Shown: positions 1 through 6,573 of the stretch, piece after piece | Layout: every line of letters starts with the position of its first letter | Numbering within the stretch: position 1 is the stretch's first letter | DNA from: an uncultured Collinsella sp. | Lineage (GTDB): Bacteria > Actinomycetota > Coriobacteriia > Coriobacteriales > Coriobacteriaceae | Length of the DNA stretch: 11,582 nucleotides | Assembly: GCA_902464485.1 (NCBI GenBank) | Contig: CABQJJ010000050.1 | Coordinates: forward strand, 1-11,582 | Reading direction: 5' to 3' | Made by a program: the position numbers and the translations under genes | The notes under the pieces: model-generated | The model's input: the letters and a program-made list of their open reading frames with translations, nothing else | Databases searched by the model: none | Told to the model about the DNA's origin: nothing

Positions 1-86
1 CCCCAGTCGATGCCAAAGGAGATAAGACCCACGACAGCGAACTTGAGGAACTGCTTGGTATGAGGTTGTGCCAGTGCTTTGCGCAC
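1..86 (-). CDS. GtrA-family membrane protein, N-terminal fragment (cut by window edge)
   Basis: Reading the minus strand gives an open frame running off the left edge. It contains KQFLKFAVVGLISFGIDWG, the start of the first membrane helix of GtrA-family proteins, and is clearly similar to the helix-1 region of the neighbouring complete gene (MKFGIVGVTATIIDFGIMN). GtrA proteins are small four-helix membrane proteins linked to moving polyprenyl-phosphate-bound sugars for surface polysaccharide or teichoic acid glycosylation. The start is uncertain: GTG at 84-86 has a weak GGA upstream, and the frame stays open to a TTG at 165-167 that has no ribosome binding site. The gene lies 188 nt downstream of the first GtrA gene in the same direction, so the two may be co-transcribed. 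I saw no convincing promoter between them. Confidence 0.6.
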   Translation of the reverse strand, partial: MRKALAQPHTKQFLKFAVVGLISFGIDW

Positions 87-274
87 GTAATCACATCCAA
101 TGCGTTGACGAATCGAGCAACGAGATACTTTAGGGCTTTTGCATGGGAAACGTAAGGGTTTTGCCAAGAAATATACGAACTCGCCAAATTTGCAAGAGGA
201 AATCCGCAAGCGTTGTGTATTTATCCGTTAACGAGTGTAGAGGGCAGATGCTGAGCTCGAATTAGGACGCGCAG

Positions 275-670
275 CTACTTGGATTCCTCGCCCTCCAGGA
301 ATAATTTACGCGTGACAAAGTTGTAGACCATGACGAGTGCCGTGGCACAGATCTTGGCGATATTGGCCTCGAGGCCCAGGCCGGCGTTCAGCGCCAGCAC
401 GATGCCGTCGTTGAGCGCCAGACCAATGACGGACAACACGACAAAGATGATGAACTCGCGGCGGCGGCTCATGCCCTCCTTATGCGCAAACACGTATTTC
501 ATGCTCGCAACATAGTTGAAGATGAGCGATACGACAAATCCACTGGTGTTGGCTATGAGGATGTTGAGTCCCAGGCCGTAATGGAGCAGATTCATGATGC
601 CAAAGTCGATGATGGTGGCGGTAACGCCGACGATACCGAATTTCATGATCTGCGCGAGAAGCTTTTGCAT
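275..670 (-). CDS. GtrA-family small membrane protein
   Basis: A 131-residue protein, the usual GtrA length, with about four hydrophobic helices (roughly residues 7-25, 35-55, 70-88 and 100-118). The family pattern FNYVASMKYVF lies after helix 2 and YNFVTRKLFLF-like residues (YNFVTRKLFLEG) at the C-terminus. The family is known or presumed to help flip or transfer lipid-linked sugars across the membrane during cell-surface glycan synthesis; the substrate cannot be read from the sequence. I chose the ATG at 668-670 because AAGGCAGG precedes it by a suitable distance and the length then fits the family. The frame stays open to a TTG at 731-733, which would add 21 basic residues but has no visible ribosome binding site. 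It follows fbp on the same strand (fbp stop at 749) and precedes a second GtrA gene. Confidence 0.85.
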   Translation of the reverse strand: MQKLLAQIMKFGIVGVTATIIDFGIMNLLHYGLGLNILIANTSGFVVSLIFNYVASMKYVFAHKEGMSRRREFIIFVVLSVIGLALNDGIVLALNAGLGLEANIAKICATALVMVYNFVTRKLFLEGEESK

Positions 671-748
671 GGGACCTGCCTTAGGATGACGCTTGCGCGC
701 CGTGGGAATGACAAACGCAGCAAGTTTAGCCAATACTCGCGGACGCGG

Positions 749-2665
749 CTAGACACGCTCTTCGATGGCACCGTTTCTATACGCATCGAGCAGCTGACGC
801 AGGTCCTGAATCTGGCTACGAATCTTGGCGCCGGTATCGGTGTCGCTGACCATGCGGCGCCGGTCGGCCTCGTCAAAGCGGTTGGTCTCGCTCTCGATGT
901 CGACATTGCGGGTGAGCGCCTCGGCAACGGTGGTAAAGGCTTGGTGCGATTTAAGACGGCATCCGCGTGAGCTCGAGATGAGGGTATAGCCGGCGATGCC
1001 CGTCTTGGGATGGTAGGCGCGACAGAAACCGCCATCGATGACCAGCAACTTGCCGTCGGCACGGATGGCCTGCTCACCCTTTGTGGTCTTGACGGGCGTG
1101 TGGCCGTTGATGATGTGGCCCGTCGGCGAGCATGCCATGGCGGTGACACCGAACTCGCGCATAATGTCGTCGCAAACCGATGGCGACGTGGTGAGCGTAA
1201 AGTACGGGTCCATCGGCTCGACCCAGGTGCTCTTGTCGGCGATGTAGGCGCGCTCGAACGTGCGCACCACGCGGCCGCTAGCGGGTGAACTAAAGCCAAT
1301 CCACAGGTACCACATCCAGTCGAGGGCGTCACGGTCGCCTGCTCGCCAGGCACGACGGGCGATATAATCGCAAAAGTCGAAATAGTCACGGCCGGCATGC
1401 CAGGTACCCAGGCAGTTCATGCTGCTAAAAGTGCCGTCCTCGTTGAGCGGCACACAGCCGTGAAAGAGCAGATTGCCGTTGGCGACCTTATACATGGAGC
1501 CGTGGGTATAGAGGAAATCGATGTGGCGATGCAGGTGGTCGGCGGCGGCAAACTCGGCAACGAGCTTATCGATAATGTGCTGCTCGCCGGGCGTGAGCGC
1601 GTAGGGGTCTGTCGAATCGACGGTGGGAAAATCGTTAGTCGTGAGCGGCCACACGCTGCCGTCGGCAAGCGTGACCGTTCCCACCTCGTGGTCGATCTTG
1701 TCGAGCAGCAGGCGGTCGGTCATATCGAACTCAGGGTGACGTTGGATAATCTGCCCCTCGAGCTTAAAGAGCAGCACGTTGATAGCCTTGATCAGCGGGC
1801 TGATGGACTCACCGGCACTGTAAGTGGCGTTTGCGAAGGCGACAAGCTCGCGCAGGGAAATGCCGTAATCGTTCTCGAGAATCTCGTAGTTGTCGTAGCG
1901 CAGGTTGTTGCGCAGTACCGTAGCGATACAGGCGGGCTCACCGGCTGCAGCGCCCATCCAGAGCAAGTCGTGGTTGCCCCACTGGATATCGAGCGAGTGG
2001 TAGGTAAGCAGGCGGTCCATAATCTTGGCCGCACCGCCGCCGCGGTCGAAGATGTCACCCACCAGATGCAGGTGGTCGACGGCGAGACGTTTGATGAGCG
2101 AGGCGAGCGACTCGATAAAGTCGTCGGCACTGGCGGTCTCAAGAATCGATTCGATAATGCGCTCGTGATAGCGCACGCGATAGTTATTCTCGTCCGGATG
2201 CGTGTGCAGCAGCTCGTCGATGATATAGGCATAATCACGCGGGATGGCCTTACGTACCTTGGAGCGGGTATAGCGGCTCGAAAGCGAGCGGGCAACCATA
2301 ATGAGCTGGTCGAGCATCGTCTTGTACCAGGTAGGCGAGTCCTCGTGTTGGCTGCGGACAAGGTCGATTTTCTCGCGCGGGTAGTAGATGAGCGTGCACA
2401 GCTCGCCCTTGTCGTCAAAAGAAAGCGTATCGCCAAAAATTTCGTCAACATGCTCGCGTACGACGCCCGAGCAGTTGTTGAGGATATGCATGAAGGCCTC
2501 GTACTCGCCATGCAAGTCGCTCATAAAATGCTCGGTGCCCTTGGGCAGGTTGAGGATGGCCGAGAGATTGATGATCTCGGTGAACGCGGATTGCTCGGTG
2601 GGGAACTGTCTCGACAGCAGGCGCAGATACTTGAAGTCTTGCGGATTGCGATCGAATACGACCAT
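749..2665 (-). CDS. fbp: Fructose-1,6-bisphosphatase class III (Firmicutes type)
   Basis: A cytosolic gluconeogenic enzyme that hydrolyses fructose 1,6-bisphosphate to fructose 6-phosphate. The 638 residues match the roughly 640-670 of the class III family, which carries a calcineurin-like metallophosphatase core. Visible motifs in order: MSDLHGEYEAF (about 48-58), VGDIFDRGG (about 202-210), WGNHDLLW (about 227-234) and INGHTPVK (about 517-525), the metal-binding Asp/His/Asn blocks, then VIDGGFCRAYH. The N-terminal DFKYLRLLSRQFP is also typical of the class. The start is the ATG at 2663-2665, preceded by AAAGGTG at 6 nt. An in-frame TTG at 2708-2710 lies inside an inverted repeat and lacks a ribosome binding site. 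The Bacillus relative is regulated allosterically by PEP and AMP, but that is family knowledge and not visible here. Two GtrA genes follow on the same strand. Confidence 0.95.
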   Translation of the reverse strand: MVVFDRNPQDFKYLRLLSRQFPTEQSAFTEIINLSAILNLPKGTEHFMSDLHGEYEAFMHILNNCSGVVREHVDEIFGDTLSFDDKGELCTLIYYPREKIDLVRSQHEDSPTWYKTMLDQLIMVARSLSSRYTRSKVRKAIPRDYAYIIDELLHTHPDENNYRVRYHERIIESILETASADDFIESLASLIKRLAVDHLHLVGDIFDRGGGAAKIMDRLLTYHSLDIQWGNHDLLWMGAAAGEPACIATVLRNNLRYDNYEILENDYGISLRELVAFANATYSAGESISPLIKAINVLLFKLEGQIIQRHPEFDMTDRLLLDKIDHEVGTVTLADGSVWPLTTNDFPTVDSTDPYALTPGEQHIIDKLVAEFAAADHLHRHIDFLYTHGSMYKVANGNLLFHGCVPLNEDGTFSSMNCLGTWHAGRDYFDFCDYIARRAWRAGDRDALDWMWYLWIGFSSPASGRVVRTFERAYIADKSTWVEPMDPYFTLTTSPSVCDDIMREFGVTAMACSPTGHIINGHTPVKTTKGEQAIRADGKLLVIDGGFCRAYHPKTGIAGYTLISSSRGCRLKSHQAFTTVAEALTRNVDIESETNRFDEADRRRMVSDTDTGAKIRSQIQDLRQLLDAYRNGAIEERV

Positions 2666-2692
2666 GAAGCACCTTTCGATGTGGTTGGTAAA

Positions 2693-2722
2693 ACTGATAA
2701 ACAGCGTCAAACGTTTATCAGT
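2693..2722. repeat. Perfect 10+10 bp inverted repeat in the fbp leader
   Basis: Arms ACTGATAAAC (2693-2702) and GTTTATCAGT (2713-2722) are exact reverse complements separated by 10 nt. The element starts 28 nt before the fbp start codon. It could be a dimeric-repressor operator or an mRNA hairpin in the fbp leader. There is no U tract after it on the minus strand, so it is not a typical intrinsic terminator. No regulator can be named from the sequence. Confidence 0.55.
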
Positions 2723-2946
2723 ATGCGCCGCTTTTGTTTCGATTGGGGATGGGAGGTCGTATTGTTGGTCGAACGGTTTGGTAAATCGATTTAGTTGAGG
2801 TAGATATGGCGGTTGAATGGAGACGTAGGGTCGTTTTTACAGGCGCATACCTCCGGGATCGATAGAGATGATGACGGTAAAGATGTTCACTACCTTTGGT
2901 TCAATTTGGTAAATAGTGGACATTTGTACCGTATTCACGCTTGCTG

Positions 2947-2955
2947 TGCGATAAT
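2947..2955 (+). promoter_or_regulatory. Extended -10 promoter of degV
   Basis: TGCGATAAT fits TGnTATAAT at five of six -10 positions with the extended TG. It would place the transcript start near 2962, giving a leader of about 22 nt that includes the AAGGAG at 2972-2977. No good -35 is seen at 17 nt, which extended -10 promoters can tolerate. The same TGTGCGATAAT string occurs upstream of the metG-like gene on the other strand. Confidence 0.45.
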
Positions 2956-2983
2956 TTGCGCAGTAATGAGTAAGGAGCCTCAT

Positions 2984-3874
2984 ATGAGTGATTTTGTCCT
3001 GACCTGTGAATCCGCCGCCGACCGAACTCGGGAGTTCTTTGAATCGCGCAATATCCCTGTCGTGTGTTTTCATTACGAGATCGACGATGTTGTCTATACG
3101 GACGATCTGTATCAGTCGATTTCGCCGGACAAGTTTTTTGCCCGGATTGTCGCGGGTGCCATGCCCAAGACGTCTCAGGTGAGCGTGGGTGAGTACGAGG
3201 AGTTTTGGGAGCCGTTTGTTGCCGAGGGTAAAGACGTGCTGCACCTGACGTTGTCGTCGGGTATTTCGGGCACGTATGGATCGGCCTGCGTTGCGGCGCA
3301 GATGCTCGCGGATCGCTATCCCCAGGGCGGCAAGGTGCGCGTCATCGATTCGCTGGCGGCGTCTTCGGGCTTTGGCCTGCTGGCGGAATGTGCCGCCGAC
3401 GTTCGCGATAGCGGCGCTTCGCTCGACGAGACGGCCGCTTGGATTGAGGAGCATAAGCTCAACCTGCACCATTGGTTCTTCTCGACCGATCTGTCGAGCT
3501 ACCTACGAGGCGGTCGCATTTCGGCCGCGAGCGCGATCATCGGCACGGCGCTTAAGATTTGCCCGCTCATGACCGTCGATTGCGAGGGCAGGCTGTCGCC
3601 ACGTGAGAAGATCCGCACCAAGAAGCGCGCGATTTCCGAGATGGCTAAGACCATGATGGCACACGTGCAGGACGGTGCGGATTATTCGGGTAAGTGCATC
3701 TTGTCCCATTCGGCGTGCCGCGAGGATGCCGAGGCCGTTGCGGCGCTGATTGAGAAACAGGTTCCGCAGCTCAAAGGCAAGATCGAGATCAATAACATCG
3801 GTGCTTTGATCGGTTCACACACCGGACCTGGTACGGTGGCGCTCTTCTTTATGGGCGACAAGCGTGTGGATTAA
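2984..3874 (+). CDS. DegV / FakB family fatty-acid-binding protein
   Basis: A 296-residue DegV-family protein, near the usual 280-290. FakB proteins bind a fatty acid and present it to the kinase FakA, so that exogenous or recycled fatty acid can enter phospholipid synthesis. Visible family blocks: KTSQVSVGEY (about 60-69), LTLSSGISGTYGSA (about 88-101) forming the lipid-carboxylate pocket, DSLAASSGFGLLA, LRGGRIS, and the C-terminal GSHTGPGTVALFFMG. The ATG at 2984 is fixed by AAGGAG with 6 nt spacing; an upstream extension of the frame has no such site. fakA is not in the window, as is common for this family. It stands alone on its strand, with its own promoter and a terminator at 3916. Which fatty acid it prefers cannot be told. 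Confidence 0.92.
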   Translation: MSDFVLTCESAADRTREFFESRNIPVVCFHYEIDDVVYTDDLYQSISPDKFFARIVAGAMPKTSQVSVGEYEEFWEPFVAEGKDVLHLTLSSGISGTYGSACVAAQMLADRYPQGGKVRVIDSLAASSGFGLLAECAADVRDSGASLDETAAWIEEHKLNLHHWFFSTDLSSYLRGGRISAASAIIGTALKICPLMTVDCEGRLSPREKIRTKKRAISEMAKTMMAHVQDGADYSGKCILSHSACREDAEAVAALIEKQVPQLKGKIEINNIGALIGSHTGPGTVALFFMGDKRVD

Positions 3875-3915
3875 TTTGCCCCATCACGTCGCTGCATGAT
3901 TGCTCAAACGAAAAC

Positions 3916-3943
3916 GGCCCGCCTCACGTTGGTGAGGCGGGCC
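3916..3943. terminator. Bidirectional intrinsic terminator between convergent genes
   Basis: A perfect 12-bp stem, GGCCCGCCTCAC with GTGAGGCGGGCC, closes a 4-nt loop (3928-3931). On the minus strand the stem is followed by GTTTTCGTTT, a clear U-rich tract. On the plus strand the tail TAGCTGTTTCT is weaker. It lies 12 nt past the stop of the minus-strand barrel gene and 41 nt past degV, so it serves both. Confidence 0.87.
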
Positions 3944-3955
3944 TAGCTGTTTCTG

Positions 3956-5047
3956 CTAATGCTTCTTGCCGCGGAAGAAGAAGCCGTGCAGCGAGGGCTT
4001 GAGTCCGCGGTTGGCGCGACGCTCCTCGATATGATCGTGGATCGAAGCGACGCGTTCGATGACTTCGTCGGGAATCGGCACGTCGGGATTCATGTTCTCG
4101 ACCTGACTGACCTCGGCGGCGGCGACCTGGTCGATAATGGGCACATCGTCGCGCGAGATGACAGGCGTGGCGTCTTCCTTCATCTTTCGATAGCGCTTCA
4201 TCATGTCGGTCTGCAGCTGCTGGGCCGAAGGCGGCGTCCAGATGATGGCGTTGGCGCCGGCGGCGATGGTTTCGCGGATGCTCTCGGGCGTCTTGCCACC
4301 TGGTGCGATGAGCGGAAGGTTGGGATAGTGCTCGCGCAGCTCGCGCAGGACCTGCGGCGTGTTCTTGCCGGCGGCGATGTTGAGGATCTTGGCGCCGGCG
4401 CGCACTTTGGCATGAGCATCATCATCGCAGCGAACGACCGTGGCGATGACGGGGATGTCGGCCAGATTGGTGATGTGCTCGACCATCTCGGCGGTAGCGG
4501 GGGAGTTGACCACGCAGCCTGCCGCGCCCTGCATCTCAGAGACGGCCGCCATCTGCACGGAGCGCTTGCCGGTGGTGGTGCCGCCCCCCACGCCTACAAA
4601 GACCGGACACTCGGCGACGGTCAGCAGTGCTTGCGTAATGGCCGGCTGAGGCGTGAAGGGATAGACCGCAAAGACGGCATCGGCGTTGGAGTTGCGGATA
4701 ACCGCGACATCGGTGGTGTAGATGAGCGACTTGATGCGACGGCCGAAGAGGGTAAAGCCGCTCGCCTCTTCGATCTCGTCGGGCATGCGAAGGGCCGCCT
4801 TGCGCAAGCGTCCGTCAATGGGCAGCGGCTCCATGGGCAAGAGACCGCTGGGGGTTACGGCCACCTGGGGCTCGGTAAATTCGTCCGCAAGCTCAACCTC
4901 TGAGAAATCGACCGAGGCGACGATATCCTCGTGAACCTCGGCGGGCACATCGATGGGGACTTGGTCGCTTGCCGCGGCGGGAGTGTCGAAGGAGCTGGTG
5001 CCGACAAAGGCGTCGACACGCTCGTTTAGATCGTTGAGAGAATCCAT
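3956..5047 (-). CDS. Uncharacterised TIM-barrel protein (IMPDH/NanE-like fold)
   Basis: A 363-residue protein in three parts. Residues 1 to about 70 are acidic and rich in Pro, Val and Ala, and look disordered. Residues about 75-305 look like a (beta/alpha)8 barrel with an IMPDH/phosphate-binding style pattern: ADAVFAVYPFTPQPAI, CPVFVGVGGGTTTG, IPVIATVV, GAKILNIAAGKNT, PLIAPGGKTPESI and GANAIIWTPPS. The GGKT and GANAII blocks sit where beta-7 and beta-8 phosphate loops lie in this superfamily. The last 60 residues are charged and end in FFFRGKKH. Similar barrel cores in Firmicutes are annotated only as hydrolase or barrel-domain protein, so no reaction is assigned. The ATG at 5045-5047 has only a weak GGAC upstream. 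The gene is monocistronic, ending at the shared terminator. Confidence 0.83.
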   Translation of the reverse strand: MDSLNDLNERVDAFVGTSSFDTPAAASDQVPIDVPAEVHEDIVASVDFSEVELADEFTEPQVAVTPSGLLPMEPLPIDGRLRKAALRMPDEIEEASGFTLFGRRIKSLIYTTDVAVIRNSNADAVFAVYPFTPQPAITQALLTVAECPVFVGVGGGTTTGKRSVQMAAVSEMQGAAGCVVNSPATAEMVEHITNLADIPVIATVVRCDDDAHAKVRAGAKILNIAAGKNTPQVLRELREHYPNLPLIAPGGKTPESIRETIAAGANAIIWTPPSAQQLQTDMMKRYRKMKEDATPVISRDDVPIIDQVAAAEVSQVENMNPDVPIPDEVIERVASIHDHIEERRANRGLKPSLHGFFFRGKKH

Positions 5048-5094
5048 AGCGGTCCGTTTCTATGTTGTGCGCCCGTCAGCGTGCGACCGGCGCT

Positions 5095-5151
5095 ACGATT
5101 GCTAAATCGTTTGACGAGTTGATTTTTCCCCGCCGCGCCATCCGTTAGACT
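5095..5151. promoter_or_regulatory. Possible control region between barrel gene and small membrane gene
   Basis: ACGATT-GCTA-AATCGT (5095-5110) is a 6+6 bp inverted repeat followed directly by TTGACG (5111-5116). TTAGACT at 5145-5151 resembles a -10 for the plus-strand small gene, but its distance from TTGACG (about 29 nt) is too long for one promoter. I list this as a weak candidate only. Confidence 0.25.
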
Positions 5152-5180
5152 GAAGGGTCGGCGAACGTGAAGGAGCTGTG

Positions 5181-5231
5181 GTGGCGGTGGTCGAGGTGCT
5201 ATCTTTGGTGTCCCGTTTGGAAGAAAGGTGA
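5181..5231 (+). other. Possible 16-codon upstream reading frame
   Basis: AAGGAG at 5170-5175 precedes GTG codons at 5178 and 5181. From 5181 the frame reads MAVVEVLSLVSRLEER and stops at TGA 5229-5231, seven bases before the ATG of the 56-codon gene, overlapping its ribosome binding site. It may be a translated leader coupled to the small gene, or chance in GTG-rich sequence. Confidence 0.2.
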
Positions 5232-5237
5232 CGCGGT

Positions 5238-5408
5238 ATGGAATTAACGGCAATGTTTGGCTCGATTGGCCTGTGTGTGGGCGCAATCGTTGCCGCCGCG
5301 GTCATCTACTTTGTGGTCACGGCCATTAAAGGCAAAAGAGCCGAGCGCAAGGAACGCGAGGCGCTTAAGCAGCACCGTGACCAGCAGGATAAACGCGCAC
5401 AGAGATAG
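5238..5408 (+). CDS. Small single-pass membrane protein, 56 residues
   Basis: Not recognised as a named family. The peptide starts MELTAMFGSIGLCVGAIVAA, followed by a hydrophobic run to about residue 30 (AVIYFVVTAI), then a strongly charged cytoplasmic-type tail of 26 residues rich in Lys, Arg, Glu and Gln (KGKRAERKEREALKQHRDQQ). That layout suggests a type I/N-out membrane anchor with a helical basic tail. The ATG is supported by AAAGGTG at 5224-5230 with about 8 nt spacing. The codons are GC-rich at third positions like the neighbours, and the frame fills most of the gap between the barrel gene and the methyltransferase gene, with which it converges 24 nt apart. Its role is unknown. Confidence 0.7.
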   Translation: MELTAMFGSIGLCVGAIVAAAVIYFVVTAIKGKRAERKEREALKQHRDQQDKRAQR

Positions 5409-5432
5409 CTTGTTGAGTTTTTGATCCGTGCG

Positions 5433-6536
5433 CTAGCTGCGTTTTCGGATCAGAGCGATGTAGAAGCCCTCAAAGTCGCGGCTGGGCGGGATAGTGAGCG
5501 TGCCGGGCATGCCGTTGGTGATGGCCGATACCTGACCCGAGGCGATGGCCTCGGTGAGGGCGTTGCGCTCGATATGCGGCTCCTCGCCGGTATCCTGTGC
5601 GCGACGCGCTTCGCTTTCGCTCGGCGTGCCGTCGAGGGGGATGAGCTCGCAGTCCATGTGCTTGTCGAGGGCCTCCTGCAGGGCATCCTCGTTTTCCTGC
5701 GGCATGATCGAACAGGTGGAATAGACGAGCGTGCCACCCGGCTTGAGGGCGCCCATGGCGCGGTCCAGAAGCGCGCGCTGCGAGCGGGCGCACTTGACGA
5801 GCAGCTGCTCGGTGAGACCACGCAGACTCTTTTCGTTGCCGCTGATGACGGTGCCCGTGCCGGTGCAGGGGGCGTCGAGCAGAATACGGTCAAAGCGGAA
5901 GAATTCGTCGAGCTCGCGTGCGTCAATGCGCATGACGGGCACGTTTTTGACGCCCTGACGGGCCAGATTAGCCTCGAGCTTTTCGGCGCGGGGGATGCTC
6001 ATCTCGCATGCGGTGAGATGCACCTGCCCGTGGGTGAGGGCGGCGATCTGCGTCGTCTTGCCACCGGGGGCTGCACACATGTCCAGGATGTCCTCGCCGG
6101 TCTGAGCGCCCAACACCAAAGGCGGCATCATGGACGACAGACTCTGCAGATAGATTTTGCCGTCGCGGTAGATGTCGAGGTCCCACAGATCGGAAACTTG
6201 GGCCTCGGGCAGGATGAAAGCGTCCGGGTACCATGCGACGGGGCGGTGGGCGATTCCGGCTGCGTCGAGCGCGGCGGCGATGTCCTCAGCGGTCGCCTTG
6301 AGCGTGTTGGCGCGCAGCGTGACCGGGCGCGTGGCAGCGGCACCGAAGCCCTCGATCATGAGCTCGGCATCGGCAGGCGTATAGGCGCCGGCAACCGCGT
6401 CGACCATAAAGCGCGGCAGGTCGGCGGCGGAGTGTTGGGCGGCAAGCTGGTCGGAAAGCTCGGTAGCGGCAAACTGCCTAAGCTTGAGCTCGGGCTTAAC
6501 CTGCTTTTTCTGCTTACGACGACGCGGCTTAGACAT
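5433..6536 (-). CDS. Nop2/Sun-family rRNA cytosine-C5 methyltransferase (RsmB/RsmF-like)
   Basis: A 367-residue SAM-dependent RNA m5C methyltransferase acting on ribosomal RNA. Motif I LDMCAAPGGK is at 151-160 (SAM binding). RIDARE with D205 is the next acidic SAM contact region. DAPC at 221-224 places C224, and YSTCS at 272-276 places C275; these are the two cysteines of the family, one catalytic and one for product release. QENE follows at 280-283 and FEGFYIALI closes the fold. The first 20 residues are very basic (SKPRRRKQKKQ) and probably contact RNA. It lacks the N-terminal NusB-like domain of RsmB, and the C-terminal extension of E. coli RsmF is absent, so the exact target base (C967, C1407 or another) is unassigned. 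The ATG at 6534-6536 has AAGGA upstream. It starts 37 nt after the MetRS-like gene on the same strand, suggesting one transcript. Confidence 0.92.
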   Translation of the reverse strand: MSKPRRRKQKKQVKPELKLRQFAATELSDQLAAQHSAADLPRFMVDAVAGAYTPADAELMIEGFGAAATRPVTLRANTLKATAEDIAAALDAAGIAHRPVAWYPDAFILPEAQVSDLWDLDIYRDGKIYLQSLSSMMPPLVLGAQTGEDILDMCAAPGGKTTQIAALTHGQVHLTACEMSIPRAEKLEANLARQGVKNVPVMRIDARELDEFFRFDRILLDAPCTGTGTVISGNEKSLRGLTEQLLVKCARSQRALLDRAMGALKPGGTLVYSTCSIMPQENEDALQEALDKHMDCELIPLDGTPSESEARRAQDTGEEPHIERNALTEAIASGQVSAITNGMPGTLTIPPSRDFEGFYIALIRKRS

Positions 6537-6573
6537 CCGTCTTTCCTTCCCATTCCATTACATGTCGAGTGCT

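Larger units (their letters stand above)
2666..2983. promoter_or_regulatory. Divergent fbp / degV control region
   Basis: A 318-nt gap between the divergently transcribed fbp (-) and degV (+) genes, noticeably richer in A and T than the flanking genes. It contains the 30-bp inverted repeat next to the fbp start, a 12-bp palindrome TAAATCGATTTA at 2782-2793, two exact TTTGGTAAAT copies (2777-2786 and 2905-2914) and a partial TTGGTAAAA (2685-2693), plus the degV extended -10. I found no clear -35/-10 pair for fbp. Open frames on the plus strand through this stretch have no ribosome binding site and look like chance. Confidence 0.5.

Noticed and set aside
1397..2794. A 465-codon open frame on the plus strand opposite fbp
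   Set aside because: It is antisense to a clearly recognised enzyme, has no recognisable domain or ribosome binding site, and long antisense frames are expected in GC-rich genes.
2813..2983. 57-residue N-terminal extension of the degV frame
   Set aside because: The extension contains the promoter and has no ribosome binding site, whereas the ATG at 2984 has AAGGAG at ideal spacing and gives the family length.
5422..5452. Inverted repeat TGATCCG...CGGATCA across the methyltransferase stop codon
   Set aside because: Only 7 bp with a 17-nt loop and no U tract on the minus strand; too weak to call a terminator.
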